A stretch of DNA of 64,000 nucleotides from Micromonospora sp. C95 (lineage in GTDB: Bacteria > Actinomycetota > Actinomycetes > Mycobacteriales > Micromonosporaceae). The position numbers and the translations under genes were made by a program. Where the stretch lies: the NCBI RefSeq assembly GCF_018070465.1, contig NZ_JAGPXT010000001.1:310001-374000 (forward strand), in the 5' to 3' direction. The notes beneath the pieces are model-generated. The model had not been told where the DNA came from. It was given only the letters and a program-made list of their open reading frames with translations, and did no database searches. Positions 1-7,954 of the stretch are shown here, in pieces (within the stretch, counting starts at the first letter, position 1; every line of letters begins with the position of its first letter).

Positions 1-250
1 GTTCGTTCCGGGCATCCGGCACGGCCAGCGTCTCGGTGAGCAGGTCGGTCAGGTAGAGCACCTCGACGCCGCGTTCCCGCAGGGCCCCCGCGAAGGCGTC
101 GTGCTCCTCCTGCGCCCGGCCGACCCACGGGATAGCGTCGAAGAGCAACGAGTCGTTGTTGCGTGGGGTGAGCCGGGCGAGTTCCGGCCCCGGCCGGTGC
201 AACAGGACGGTGCCGAGTCGGCCGACCTCACTGTCCACGTAGTGGCTCAC
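1..250 (-). CDS. arcA: Arginine deiminase, N-terminal part (runs off the left edge)
   Basis: The reverse strand from the GTG at 250 reads [20 protein letters not shown] and continues with [20 protein letters not shown], which is the conserved N-terminus of bacterial arginine deiminases (arginine to citrulline plus ammonia, first step of the ADI pathway, cytosolic). Only 83 of roughly 400 residues are inside the window, so the catalytic Cys is not visible. A TACGCT box sits 6 nt before the GTG with no Shine-Dalgarno sequence, suggesting a leaderless mRNA. A 10-bp palindrome resembling an ARG box lies about 50 nt further upstream (296-320). Identity is confident; expression logic is inferred. 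Confidence 0.88.
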   Translation of the reverse strand, partial: MSHYVDSEVGRLGTVLLHRPGPELARLTPRNNDSLLFDAIPWVGRAQEEHDAFAGALRERGVEVLYLTDLLTETLAVPDARNE

Positions 251-256
251 CCTCGC

Positions 257-262
257 AGCGTA
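257..262 (-). promoter_or_regulatory. Leaderless-type -10 box (TACGCT) of arcA
   Basis: TACGCT on the minus strand ends 6 nt before the GTG start at 250, fitting the TANNNT pattern seen before many genes in this window. Transcription would start at or next to the start codon. Confidence 0.5.
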
Positions 263-295
263 GGGCAGGGTTTGGCGGTATCCGGTAAAACAACC

Positions 296-320
296 GTGGA
301 TGAATATGGCATTCATCCAC
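296..320. promoter_or_regulatory. ARG-box-like palindrome between arcA and the NERD-like gene
   Basis: A perfect 10-bp inverted repeat, GTGGATGAAT and ATTCATCCAC, is separated by 5 nt. Its core TGAAT-N5-ATTCA resembles the ArgR operator half-sites TGAAT/ATTCA, although the classic spacing is 4. It lies upstream of arcA in the divergent promoter region, so an arginine-responsive operator is a reasonable inference. Confidence 0.45.
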
Positions 321-413
321 AGTCATTCCGGCGCTCCGGCTTGCCGACCACCGGGACTGGCAACGTAGGGTAGTGAGAACGTAACTTCGAGGGACCTTTT
401 GCCGGAGGTCGCG

Positions 414-1154
414 ATGACTGTCTTCCCCACACGTCGAGCCGTACCGTCCGCCAGGGCGCTGCCGCCAGTGGCGGTACCGCACCCCCGCGTCGAGTCTCCC
501 GGGGTGGTCGCGACTCCTCGCCCGTCTCCCTTGGAGTGGGCCCGCCGCCGTCGGGCGGAGCGCGGCGCGCGACGGCTGGAGGCGGCCGGGGCCCGCGCAC
601 TCGGTCAGCTCGACCATCTCGGGCCGGCCTGGCACGTCATCGACTGGCCCCGCACCGACGCGGCCGACGTCCTGCTCGACGACCCCGCGGACAACCGGGC
701 CGGGTTCCTGGCCATCGGCCCGAGCGGGCTGTTCGCCGTCACCATCGCCGACCACGGCCGCGCCCGCGTTCTGGTCGCCGGTGACGTGGTGCAGATCAAC
801 GGCAAGCGCCCGCCGTACGTGACCGAAGCCCGTCGCGACGCCCGGCGGGCCAGCAAGGCGCTGACCGCGGCCGTCGGCCACCCGATCCCGGTGACCCCGG
901 TGCTCACCTTCGTGGGCTCCGGGGTCATCAGCGTCTACGGCCTGCCCAAGGACTGCCTCATGGCGACCCACCGGGAGCTCGACCGGCTGCTGGTGGCCGG
1001 CGGGAACCGGATCAGCCCGGCCACCGCCGAGAAGCTGTCCCGGGTCGCGCAGCACCCCGGGACCTGGGGAAACAGCGGCTACCCACCCGCGGCCGACTAC
1101 CGGTGGTACGAGGACGGCCGAATGGCCGCTGACAAGCCGGCCGGCCGCCGGTAA
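414..1154 (+). CDS. NERD-like (nuclease-related domain) protein, probably catalytically degenerate
   Basis: Product of 246 aa. The ATG at 414 is preceded by GGAGG at a good distance, so it is preferred over the in-frame TTG at 399. The first ~45 residues are Pro/Arg-rich and look disordered. Residues ~45-200 follow the NERD pattern: a charged helix (ERGARRLEAAGARALGQL), then the core strand GFLAIGPSGLFAVTIADHG, and later VTPVLTFVGSGV. In true NERD nucleases the strand after GPSG(V/L)F carries a (E/D)xK motif; here VTIADHG has no lysine, so nuclease activity is doubtful. It may be a structural or DNA-binding relative. Function unknown. Confidence 0.7.
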   Translation: MTVFPTRRAVPSARALPPVAVPHPRVESPGVVATPRPSPLEWARRRRAERGARRLEAAGARALGQLDHLGPAWHVIDWPRTDAADVLLDDPADNRAGFLAIGPSGLFAVTIADHGRARVLVAGDVVQINGKRPPYVTEARRDARRASKALTAAVGHPIPVTPVLTFVGSGVISVYGLPKDCLMATHRELDRLLVAGGNRISPATAEKLSRVAQHPGTWGNSGYPPAADYRWYEDGRMAADKPAGRR

Positions 1155-1321
1155 CGTCAGCGGCGACGCCAGGCGGCCGGGGGCGGCCCAGCTTCCGCCG
1201 GCCCGCGCCGTCGCCGACCGGGCACTGATCGACACCGACGGAACGGTACGCCCAACGCGGTCGGCGGTCGCTACCGCGACCGGCTAGCGTGGACGTATCG
1301 TCGGTGCGCATAGGAGGCTCG

Positions 1322-1780
1322 GTGGCCCACGTCGAACTCTCGCTCTCGGAAGTGTTCGCGCCCTCCGGGGGGACACCGACAGAGCCTGGGTGCGACAACA
1401 TCAACCGCTGGTCGGCCACGGTCTCCAGCGCTCACGAGCCCTGCCTGCTGATCGACGCCGAAACCCGGGTGCTGGCCGTCTCCACCGCCGGTTGCGAGCT
1501 GCTCCAACTGGGCGCACCGGAGGACGTGATCGGTCTACCGCTGCTCGACGGCGGGCTGCGGCTGCTCGACTTCACCGCCTACCGGGGCGAGTTGGCCGAG
1601 CCCGAGATCGACAAGATTCCGCCGCTGCTGGCGCTCACCTCCGGCCGACTGGCCCGTGGTCTGCTCCGGATCGAGGCGGCGGAGGAGGACGCACCCGACG
1701 CGACGGTGGACGCGATCTCCACCCCCGTGGTCGCCGACGGAGCGGTGGCCGGCTCCCTCACCTTCTTCTCCGCGGTCTGA
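1322..1780 (+). CDS. Small PAS-domain protein
   Basis: Product of 152 aa. The GTG at 1322 follows AGGAGG with a 4-nt gap; an earlier in-frame GTG at 1289 lacks a ribosome site. Residues ~25-150 read as a single PAS fold (EPCLLIDAETRVLAVSTAGC, then EDVIGLPLLDG, ending GAVAGSLTFFSAV). No kinase, GGDEF or DNA-binding domain is attached, so it is a stand-alone sensor or adaptor. It is followed after 61 nt by a lipoprotein gene in the same direction. The ligand cannot be told. Confidence 0.7.
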   Translation: MAHVELSLSEVFAPSGGTPTEPGCDNINRWSATVSSAHEPCLLIDAETRVLAVSTAGCELLQLGAPEDVIGLPLLDGGLRLLDFTAYRGELAEPEIDKIPPLLALTSGRLARGLLRIEAAEEDAPDATVDAISTPVVADGAVAGSLTFFSAV

Positions 1781-1841
1781 CTTCCTCCTACCATGGGCTC
1801 GGCCCCTGCCACTCCGAGTCTCCCGCCCTGAGGACCACCCC

Positions 1842-2510
1842 GTGCCGCCCACCTCGCCGTTCCACGCCGTCCCCGGCCGGCCGGCCACCGGCTTACGTCC
1901 CGGTGCCGACGTGGCTCTCCGCCCCTCCCGGCGGCACCGCCGACTTGTCGGTGTCGCCGTGCTGGCCGCACTGCTGACCGTCGGATGCGGCGCGCCCCCG
2001 GAGGTACGCGACAGCGGCGGCCTGCCCACCCTGGCGCCCACCCGGACGCCGAGCAGCCCGACCGCCCCCGTCACCCCGTCGTTCGGCCTACTTCCCGGTG
2101 CCGGTCCCACCACCCCGTCGGCCGACCCCGGGTTGGTCGCGGTGGCCTGCACCGGGGAACCGTCCGCGAAGCGGATCATCGAGTTGGTGCGAGGTCGTCG
2201 TGGGCTGCTGTCCAGCAGCGCCCGGGTCAGCGTCAGCAACGGTCCGTTGTGTGCCGCCGACTGGCACCTGACCAGCCTGGACGTGGCCGGCTACGAGCCG
2301 CTCCAGGTGGTCACCCGAGACCGGGCCGGAACGCTGCGCCTGGTGACCGCCGGCACCGACGTGTGCACGGCCGAGGTACGGGTCGCCAGTCCGCCCGGCA
2401 TCCAGACGCTGGCCTGTGGCAGTGACGGCGGCGTTCCGGTGCCGGTTCCCCCGCCGACGCCGACGCCGTCACCCACGCCGTCGGGCTCGTCGCCGACTCC
2501 GGGTGCGTAG
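1842..2510 (+). CDS. Secreted lipoprotein of unknown function
   Basis: Product of 222 aa from the GTG at 1842. An Arg-rich n-region is followed by VGVAVLAALLTVGC, a type II signal sequence with lipobox LTVGC near residue 49; the long n-region leaves some doubt about the start. After a Pro/Thr/Ser linker the mature part contains four Cys that could form two disulfides, and ends in a Pro-Thr repeat tail. I recognise no family. Its TAG stop overlaps the putative -10 box of pheA, so the two genes are closely packed. Confidence 0.65.
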   Translation: MPPTSPFHAVPGRPATGLRPGADVALRPSRRHRRLVGVAVLAALLTVGCGAPPEVRDSGGLPTLAPTRTPSSPTAPVTPSFGLLPGAGPTTPSADPGLVAVACTGEPSAKRIIELVRGRRGLLSSSARVSVSNGPLCAADWHLTSLDVAGYEPLQVVTRDRAGTLRLVTAGTDVCTAEVRVASPPGIQTLACGSDGGVPVPVPPPTPTPSPTPSGSSPTPGA

Positions 2511-2513
2511 GCT
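2508..2513 (+). promoter_or_regulatory. Leaderless-type -10 box (TAGGCT) of pheA
   Basis: TAGGCT, 6 nt before the ATG at 2520; its first three bases are also the stop codon of the preceding lipoprotein gene. No Shine-Dalgarno sequence is present. Confidence 0.5.
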
Positions 2514-2519
2514 GAGCGC

Positions 2520-3476
2520 ATGCCGGGAACGCCGCCGACCCGTTTCGTCTACCTCGGGCCCGAGGGCACCTTCGCCGAGCAGGCACTGCGTACCGTGCCG
2601 GCCGCCGAACGGGGCAGCCGTACGCCGGCCCGCAGCGTCGGCGAGGCACTGGAGGCCGTCCGCGCCGCCGAGGCCGATGCGGCGCTGGTGCCCCTGGAGA
2701 ACTCGATCGGTGGCGCGGTCGGGGTCACCCTCGACGAGTTGGCCGAGGGGGAACCGCTGGTGATCACCCGGGAGGTGATCCTGCCGGTGGAGTTCGTGCT
2801 CGGGGCACGCGCGGGGACCCTGCTGCCGTCGGTGCGCAGCGTCGCCGCCCACCCGCAGGCGTCCACCCAGTGCCGAGGTTGGCTGCGTACGCATCTGCCG
2901 GACGCGGTCGTGGTGGACGTGCTGTCCAACGGTGCGGCGGCGGCCGGCGCGGCCAACGGCGAGTTCGACGCGGCCATCTGCGCGCCCATCGGTGCGACCC
3001 GACACCGACTCGCCGTCCTGGCCGACAAGATCGCTGATCATCCGGACGCGGTGACCCGCTTCGCGCTGTTGTCGAGGCCCGGTCCGCCGCCACCACCCAC
3101 CGGCGACGACGTGACGTCGCTCGCCGTCTACATCGCGCACGACCGGGTGGGCGCGTTGTTGTCCGTGCTGATGGAACTGGCGGTGCGCGGGGTCAACCTG
3201 ACCCGGATCGAGTCCCGGCCCACGGGTGAGGCCCTCGGCCGTTACGTCTTCTTCCTCGACTGCACCGGTCACGTCGCCGACGTGCGGATGGGCGAGGCGT
3301 TGCAGGGGCTGCGCCGGGTCTGCGCCGACGTACGCTTCCTCGGCTCGTATCCCCGGCACCGCTGGGACGGATCGACCAGGGAGCGGCCGGTGGCCGCCCC
3401 GGCGGGCCTTTCCGACGTGGACTACACCGACGCTGCGGCCTGGCTCGCCCGGCTGCGCGCGGGCGAGCTGACCTGA
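2520..3476 (+). CDS. pheA: Prephenate dehydratase
   Basis: Product of 318 aa, normal for monofunctional actinobacterial PheA. It converts prephenate to phenylpyruvate in phenylalanine synthesis. The N-terminus YLGPEGTFAEQAL, the ALVPLENSIGG motif and VTRFALL of the catalytic domain are all present, followed by a C-terminal ACT domain with the ESRPTGEALGRYVFFLD signature that mediates Phe feedback. The ATG at 2520 has no ribosome site but a TAGGCT box 6 nt upstream. It is convergent with the AIM24 gene and separated from it by a GC hairpin. Confidence 0.95.
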   Translation: MPGTPPTRFVYLGPEGTFAEQALRTVPAAERGSRTPARSVGEALEAVRAAEADAALVPLENSIGGAVGVTLDELAEGEPLVITREVILPVEFVLGARAGTLLPSVRSVAAHPQASTQCRGWLRTHLPDAVVVDVLSNGAAAAGAANGEFDAAICAPIGATRHRLAVLADKIADHPDAVTRFALLSRPGPPPPPTGDDVTSLAVYIAHDRVGALLSVLMELAVRGVNLTRIESRPTGEALGRYVFFLDCTGHVADVRMGEALQGLRRVCADVRFLGSYPRHRWDGSTRERPVAAPAGLSDVDYTDAAAWLARLRAGELT

Positions 3477-3496
3477 GCGGCCCGGGCTCGCCGGCT

Positions 3497-3526
3497 GCCG
3501 GCGCGGCCGGGTCCGGCTGCGCCGGC
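3497..3526. terminator. GC hairpin between convergent pheA and AIM24 genes
   Basis: 12-bp stem (3497-3508 with 3515-3526, one G-U pair) and 6-nt loop. No T-run follows, as is common in actinobacteria. Confidence 0.5.
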
Positions 3527-3551
3527 CGGCGCGAGTCGCCGCAGGACCGGA

Positions 3552-4268
3552 CTACCGGAACAGGCCGCCGAGCACGCCGCCCTGGTCCTGCTGGCCGCTG
3601 CCCATGATCGGTGGTTCCTCGGAGGGCTGGACGACGACGAAGCCGTGGCCGGCGAAGCTCATCGTGTACGCCTCACCGGTGGTGCGGCCCAGCAGCGTGC
3701 CGAGCCCGAGCTGGTCGGCCCGGTGGTAACCGGTCTGCAGGCTCGCCGACCAGCAGACGGCGGCCTGCGGGTCGACGTAGGTGGGCGCGTCGACGTTGAG
3801 CACGACCGGGGTTCCCCGGGTGGTGACGGCGATCCTGCCGTGCCCGGTGAAGACGCAGTTGAACAGGCCGGACGAGGCCATCCCGGCCCCGCCGACCATC
3901 TTGATGTCGTAGCGGAGGGTGGCATCGAAGGCGAGCACGCTTGAGCCGTTGATGGACAGGGCGTCGCCCGGCTCCAGGTCGATGACGTGCACATCCTTGG
4001 CGAAGTCGGCGAGGAAGACGTCGCCGCGTCCGGTGAGCTTCATGAGCGGTACGCCCTCGCCGGTGAGCTTCTGCTTGATGAAGTTGCCCAGTCCGCCGGA
4101 GCCGAGCGCCTGAAACTGCACCTGCCCCTGGTACGCCACCATCGAACCGACCCGGGCCATCGCCTCACCGTCGAGTTCGATCTTCAACATCTTGGAGTTC
4201 TGCAACCGCATGCCGGGTTGCGCCGACTCCTGCTCCAGATTCGCCGCCGAGAACAACTCGCTGCGCAT
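3552..4268 (-). CDS. AIM24 family protein
   Basis: Product of 238 aa. The ATG at 4268 has GGAGG upstream; the longer frame adds only unlikely residues. The sequence has the beta-rich AIM24 (DUF124) pattern: MLKIELDGEAMARVGSMVAY near the start, GRGDVFLADFAKDVHVIDLE, the Gly-rich turn VGGAGMASSGLFNCVFTGHG and a C-terminal Gly-rich tail (GGVLGGLFR). The family is widespread in actinobacteria, often near tellurium-resistance or stress genes, and has no established bacterial function. Cytosolic or membrane-associated; no signal peptide. Confidence 0.85.
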   Translation of the reverse strand: MRSELFSAANLEQESAQPGMRLQNSKMLKIELDGEAMARVGSMVAYQGQVQFQALGSGGLGNFIKQKLTGEGVPLMKLTGRGDVFLADFAKDVHVIDLEPGDALSINGSSVLAFDATLRYDIKMVGGAGMASSGLFNCVFTGHGRIAVTTRGTPVVLNVDAPTYVDPQAAVCWSASLQTGYHRADQLGLGTLLGRTTGEAYTMSFAGHGFVVVQPSEEPPIMGSGQQDQGGVLGGLFR

Positions 4269-4338
4269 GTGTTCCTCCCGCACTCGCCCGTACCTGGCCG
4301 AGACGGTAGGGCCGGCCCGCAACCCCGGGCGGCGGCCC

Positions 4339-4689
4339 TCAGCCCCAGCCCAGTTCGTGCAGGCGTGCGTCGTCGATACCGAAGTGGTGGGCGATCTCGT
4401 GCACCACCGTGACGGCCACCTCGTCGACGACGTCCTCGTCGCTCTGACAGATGCGCAGGATCGGATTGCGGTAGATGAGGATGCGGTCCGGCAGTACGCC
4501 CGCGTAGTCCCAGCCGCGTTCGGTCAACGCGTGTCCCTCGTACAGGCCGAGCAGTTCCTCCCCGGGCGGTGGATCATCCTCGACCAGGATCACCACGTTG
4601 TTCATCAGCGCCAGCAGTTCCTCCGGAACCTCATCGAGCGCCTCCCCCACAAGCTCTTCGAACCGCTCCCGCCCCATCTCCACCGCCAC
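4339..4689 (-). CDS. Zincin-like metallopeptidase family protein
   Basis: Product of 116 aa from the GTG at 4689 (an internal ATG at 4677 is an alternative). The motif VVHEIAHHFGID near the C-terminus is the HExxH zinc site with a third ligand region, typical of the small Zincin_1 (DUF1025) family whose M. tuberculosis member lies near pheA. Residues ~25-55 form the conserved helix EVPEELLALMNNVVILVED. The substrate is unknown. An inverted repeat separates it from osmC upstream on the same strand. Confidence 0.85.
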   Translation of the reverse strand: MAVEMGRERFEELVGEALDEVPEELLALMNNVVILVEDDPPPGEELLGLYEGHALTERGWDYAGVLPDRILIYRNPILRICQSDEDVVDEVAVTVVHEIAHHFGIDDARLHELGWG

Positions 4690-4715
4690 ACCCCCATTCT
4701 CCCCCACCCCACTCG

Positions 4716-4785
4716 CGATCTTGCACTTCCGGTCGCCGCGAATCGGCACAGAAGCCGCGTAACGGGGACCGAAAGTGCAAGATCG
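4716..4785. repeat. Long inverted repeat between osmC and the metallopeptidase gene
   Basis: Two 19-nt arms (4716-4734 and 4767-4785, one mismatch) built around CTTGCACTT / AAGTGCAAG with a 32-nt centre. The position after the osmC stop allows a terminator role, but the long loop and AT-containing arms are unlike the compact GC terminators elsewhere in this window, so it may be a dispersed repeat. Confidence 0.5.
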
Positions 4786-4803
4786 GCGCGGGTTGGGGGT
4801 GGG

Positions 4804-5235
4804 TCAGGAGGTGAGGCGGGCGGTGAGGGTGATCTCGGCGCCGGGTGAGAGCAGGCGGGAGATCGGGCAGTTCTGCTTGGCGGTCTCGGCCAGCTTGGCG
4901 AACTGCGCCTCGTCGATGCCGGGCACCTCGCCGACGGTGTCGAGCTCGATCCGGGTCACGGTCATCCCGGCGTCGGTCTTGTCCAGGTGAACCTTCGCGG
5001 TGGTCTCCACGGAGGTGGGCGTGGTGCCGGCGTCGGCCAGCGCCTTGGAGAAGGCCATCGAGAAGCAGCCGGCGTGCGCGGCACCGATCAGTTCCTCGGG
5101 GTTGGTGCCCTCACCCTCCTCGAAACGGGACTTGAAGGAGTAGTTCCCCTCCAGCCCGCCCTTGCCGGTGCGGATGGTGCCGGACCCCTCGGTGAGGTTG
5201 CCCTGCCAGCGTGCGGAAGCGGTACGGATAGGCAT
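4804..5235 (-). CDS. OsmC/Ohr family peroxiredoxin
   Basis: Product of 143 aa, the usual length. It should reduce organic hydroperoxides in the cytosol using a Cys pair. Both redox cysteines are visible: the first in ELIGAAHAGCFSMAFS (about residue 56) and the second in KQNCPISRLL (about residue 126). The N-terminus MPIRTASARWQGNLTEGSG places it in the OsmC rather than the OhrA subgroup. The ATG at 5235 has a TAGCGT box 7 nt upstream and no ribosome site. Confidence 0.92.
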   Translation of the reverse strand: MPIRTASARWQGNLTEGSGTIRTGKGGLEGNYSFKSRFEEGEGTNPEELIGAAHAGCFSMAFSKALADAGTTPTSVETTAKVHLDKTDAGMTVTRIELDTVGEVPGIDEAQFAKLAETAKQNCPISRLLSPGAEITLTARLTS

Positions 5236-5242
5236 GCACCTG

Positions 5243-5248
5243 ACGCTA
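5243..5248 (-). promoter_or_regulatory. Leaderless-type -10 box (TAGCGT) of osmC
   Basis: TAGCGT on the minus strand ends 7 nt before the ATG at 5235. Confidence 0.5.
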
Positions 5249-5391
5249 GTCCACCGACGGCCGGCAGGCGACCGACCGCCGGTGGCCGCGCCGTCGTTCC
5301 TCGGCGTCGCGTCCCGGCTGTGTCATGATGCGACCCGGACCCCGCAGCGCGGCGGACGCGCGGCGTCCCGGCCACCAGGAGAGGGTGAGTG

Positions 5392-6105
5392 ATGACCCAC
5401 GACCTCCCCATCCCCCGTCAGGACGACCGCTCCGACGGCGCCAGCGTCATCGAGTGGGGTGCGGAGGACGAGTCGCCGGCAACCGGCCGGGTCCGGCGGG
5501 CTCTCGGTGGCCTCGGCGGGGACCACCGGGTGCCGGTGCTGCTGGCCGGGCTCGGTGCGGCGGCAGCCCTGGCGTCGCTGCTGGGCGAGTGGTCGACGAT
5601 CACCATCCCCAACGGCGGACCGGACCCGGACACTCCGCTCCAGGTGACCAGCGGCGTCTCCGACCTCGGGCTGGGCTCGGCGTACCTGGTCGGGCTACTC
5701 GCGCTCGGTGCCACGGTGGCGCTCGCGGTGCGCGGTACCGACGCTGTCCGGGCGAATGCCCGGGTGGCCGGACTGGCCCTCGCCGCGGGCGTGCTCGCGC
5801 TGCTGGCGACGACCGCGACGGCGCTCGACGACACCCTGGGACGGGGGATGTACCTCAACCCGGAACTGACCGTCGACGTCGAGTACGGCCGCGGTCTGAT
5901 CGTCGCCTTCGTCGCCGTCGGGCTGTTCGCCGCCGCGCTGCTACGGGCCTCGCCCGGACCGGCCGAAGCCCGGCCAGCATCGGAAGGGCGGCGCCGACGT
6001 GGCCGCCGGCCGTCAACGGACGCGGAGCCGGAGGGGGAGCGCCCACCTGCGGACATCACCGTCACCCCGACGGTGCCCTTCGCCCGGGAGGCACCGCCCG
6101 ACTGA
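5392..6105 (+). CDS. Four-helix integral membrane protein, unknown function
   Basis: Product of 237 aa. AGGAG precedes a GTG/ATG pair at 5389/5392; the ATG is taken. An acidic N-terminal ~45 residues precede hydrophobic segments at about 48-66 (VPVLLAGLGAAAALASLLG), 100-118, 125-145 and 170-188, with a loop rich in Gly/Pro/Asp after the first. The C-terminal ~50 residues are charged and disordered. I recognise no family; the pattern resembles small actinobacterial membrane proteins of unknown role. Convergence is absent: it reads toward the HAD genes 176 nt away. Confidence 0.75.
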   Translation: MTHDLPIPRQDDRSDGASVIEWGAEDESPATGRVRRALGGLGGDHRVPVLLAGLGAAAALASLLGEWSTITIPNGGPDPDTPLQVTSGVSDLGLGSAYLVGLLALGATVALAVRGTDAVRANARVAGLALAAGVLALLATTATALDDTLGRGMYLNPELTVDVEYGRGLIVAFVAVGLFAAALLRASPGPAEARPASEGRRRRGRRPSTDAEPEGERPPADITVTPTVPFAREAPPD

Positions 6106-6281
6106 TTCACCGGCCCTGGCCGAGAGGTCATCTCCGGTGCGTCGCCCGTTGGCACCCGATTCGCCTGGAAGCCATGGTTGCGACCGGTTCTGCGAGGTAC
6201 GGTTGCTGCCCGCCGTCACGCCGGGTCGCCAATCGACGAGGTGAACGGCTGGTCGCGACGGCGGCGGGCGAAGGAGGAACG

Positions 6282-7103
6282 ATGACCCGCCCGGGCCTGC
6301 CCAAGCTGATCGCCACCGACCTCGACGGGACGCTCGTCCGTAGCGACGACACCGTATCGGCCTTCACCCACGAGGTTCTTGACCGGGTACGCGCCGCCGG
6401 CATCCCGGTGGTCGGCGCCACCGGTCGCGGCCCCCGGCTGACCGAGCTGACCCGCAACGACATCCGCGCCGCCGACTTCCTCGTGCTGGCCGGCGGCGGC
6501 CGGGTGGTCGACCAGAGCGACCCGGAGGGGCCGGTGGTGCTCCGTGACGAGCGCCTTTCCAGCGAGGTGCTGGCCGCCCTGCTCGCCGAACTGGAGGCTG
6601 CGGTCGGCCCGCTGACGGTCATGGTCGAGGCGTCGGACGAGCACGACGCTCCGCTCTGGGGTGACTACCACCCCGCGTGGCCCTATCAGGACGCGTTCGA
6701 GGTGCGCAGCCGCGCCGAGTGCCTTGCCGGTGACGTGATCAAGGCGTTCGCGCGTACCGCCGATCACCACGTGGACGAGTTGCTGGCCACCGCCCGCGAG
6801 ATCGTCCCGCCGCACCTCGCCACCCTCACCCAGGCGGGCCTGGGCTTCATCGAGATCTGCCCGCCCGGGGTGGACAAGGCCTCCGGGCTCAGTGTCATCG
6901 CGCAGACCCTCGGGGTGGACCCGGCGGACGTGCTGGTCTTCGGTGACATGCCGAACGACCTGCCGATGTTCCAGTGGGCCGGCTGGGGGCGGGTGGCCGT
7001 GGCCAACGCCCACCCGAGCCTGCGTGCGGTGGCCGACGAGATCACCCTGCGCAACGACGACGACGGGGTGGCGGTCTATCTCGACCGGCTACTGTCCCGG
7101 TGA
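6282..7103 (+). CDS. HAD superfamily (Cof-type) hydrolase, first of an overlapping pair
   Basis: Product of 273 aa; start ATG 6282 with AAGGAGGAAC upstream. HAD motif I DLDGTL (nucleophile Asp about residue 14), motif II VGATGRG, motif III Lys in GVDKASGLSVIAQ and motif IV FGDMPNDLPMF identify a Cof-type, C2-capped phosphatase that acts on small phosphorylated metabolites. Its TGA overlaps the ATG of the next HAD gene by one base, so the two are translationally coupled paralogues. Substrate not predictable. Confidence 0.9.
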   Translation: MTRPGLPKLIATDLDGTLVRSDDTVSAFTHEVLDRVRAAGIPVVGATGRGPRLTELTRNDIRAADFLVLAGGGRVVDQSDPEGPVVLRDERLSSEVLAALLAELEAAVGPLTVMVEASDEHDAPLWGDYHPAWPYQDAFEVRSRAECLAGDVIKAFARTADHHVDELLATAREIVPPHLATLTQAGLGFIEICPPGVDKASGLSVIAQTLGVDPADVLVFGDMPNDLPMFQWAGWGRVAVANAHPSLRAVADEITLRNDDDGVAVYLDRLLSR

Positions 7104-7915
7104 TGGATTCCACGCCGCACCTGGTCGCCACCGACATCGACGGGACGCTGCTGCGCGACGACCGCACCCTCAGCGCCCGCACCGCCGCCGTACTGGCCCG
7201 GATCTCCGACCAGGGCACGCCGGTCGTGCTGGTCACCGGCCGGCCGATCCGCTGGCTCCGGCTGGTGTACGACCAGCTGGCCGCGCCGTTGCCGGCGGTC
7301 TGCGCCAACGGCGCGGTCGTCTACGACCCGACCACCGACGAGGTGCTGCGGGCCGACCCGCTGGCCCCGGAACTGCTCGCCGAGGTGGTCCGACGCCTGC
7401 GTGCCGAGGTGCCGGGGGTCAGCCTGGCCGTGGAGATCGTCGACGGCCGGGAGATGCGTCACGAGGCGCACTACCCGTTGCGGTGGGACGCCGACGACGC
7501 GGCGATCCGGGCCGTACAGACCGCCGAGGAGCTGTTGTCGGCGCCGGCGGTCAAGCTGCTCGCGCGGGCCGGTGAGCAGGACCCGGACCGCTTCACCCGA
7601 CTGGTCGCCGCCGCTCTCGCCGGGCTTGCGGAGGCCACCCACTCCTCGCACTCCGGGCTGGTGGAGATCTCGGCGGCGGGGGTCACGAAGGCCGCCGGCT
7701 TGGCCTGGTACTGCCACCGCATCGGCGTCGCGGCACCGGACGTGCTGGCCTTCGGCGACATGCCCAACGACCTGCCGATGCTCACCTGGGCGGGACGCGC
7801 CGTGGCGGTGGGTAACGCGCACCCGGACGTGCTGGCGATCGCCGACGAGGTCGCCCCGGCGAACTCGTCCGACGGGGTGGCCGCGTACCTGGAGAAGGTC
7901 TTCGGGGTGCAGTGA
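7103..7915 (+). CDS. HAD superfamily (Cof-type) hydrolase, second of the pair
   Basis: Product of 270 aa. Motif I DIDGTLLRDD, motif II VLVTGRPIRWL, the lysine of GVTKAAGLAWY and motif IV FGDMPNDLPML are complete. It shares order and spacing with the preceding gene, pointing to an old tandem duplication with divergence in the cap domain. Start ATG 7103 overlaps the upstream stop (TGATG). A strong palindromic terminator follows. Related actinobacterial proteins include M. tuberculosis Rv3813c (family knowledge). Confidence 0.9.
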   Translation: MDSTPHLVATDIDGTLLRDDRTLSARTAAVLARISDQGTPVVLVTGRPIRWLRLVYDQLAAPLPAVCANGAVVYDPTTDEVLRADPLAPELLAEVVRRLRAEVPGVSLAVEIVDGREMRHEAHYPLRWDADDAAIRAVQTAEELLSAPAVKLLARAGEQDPDRFTRLVAAALAGLAEATHSSHSGLVEISAAGVTKAAGLAWYCHRIGVAAPDVLAFGDMPNDLPMLTWAGRAVAVGNAHPDVLAIADEVAPANSSDGVAAYLEKVFGVQ

Positions 7916-7917
7916 GT

Positions 7918-7949
7918 CGTCCCGGTGCGCCGCGCGGCGCACCGGGACG
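7918..7949. terminator. Bidirectional terminator between HAD and bpa genes
   Basis: Perfect 15-bp inverted repeat (7918-7932 with 7935-7949) between convergent genes. Confidence 0.75.
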
Positions 7950-7954
7950 GCGGT

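Noticed and set aside
228..1235. A 335-aa minus-strand frame over the NERD-like gene
   Set aside because: High-GC shadow frame: no family pattern, no ribosome site, and the opposite strand has the recognisable protein.
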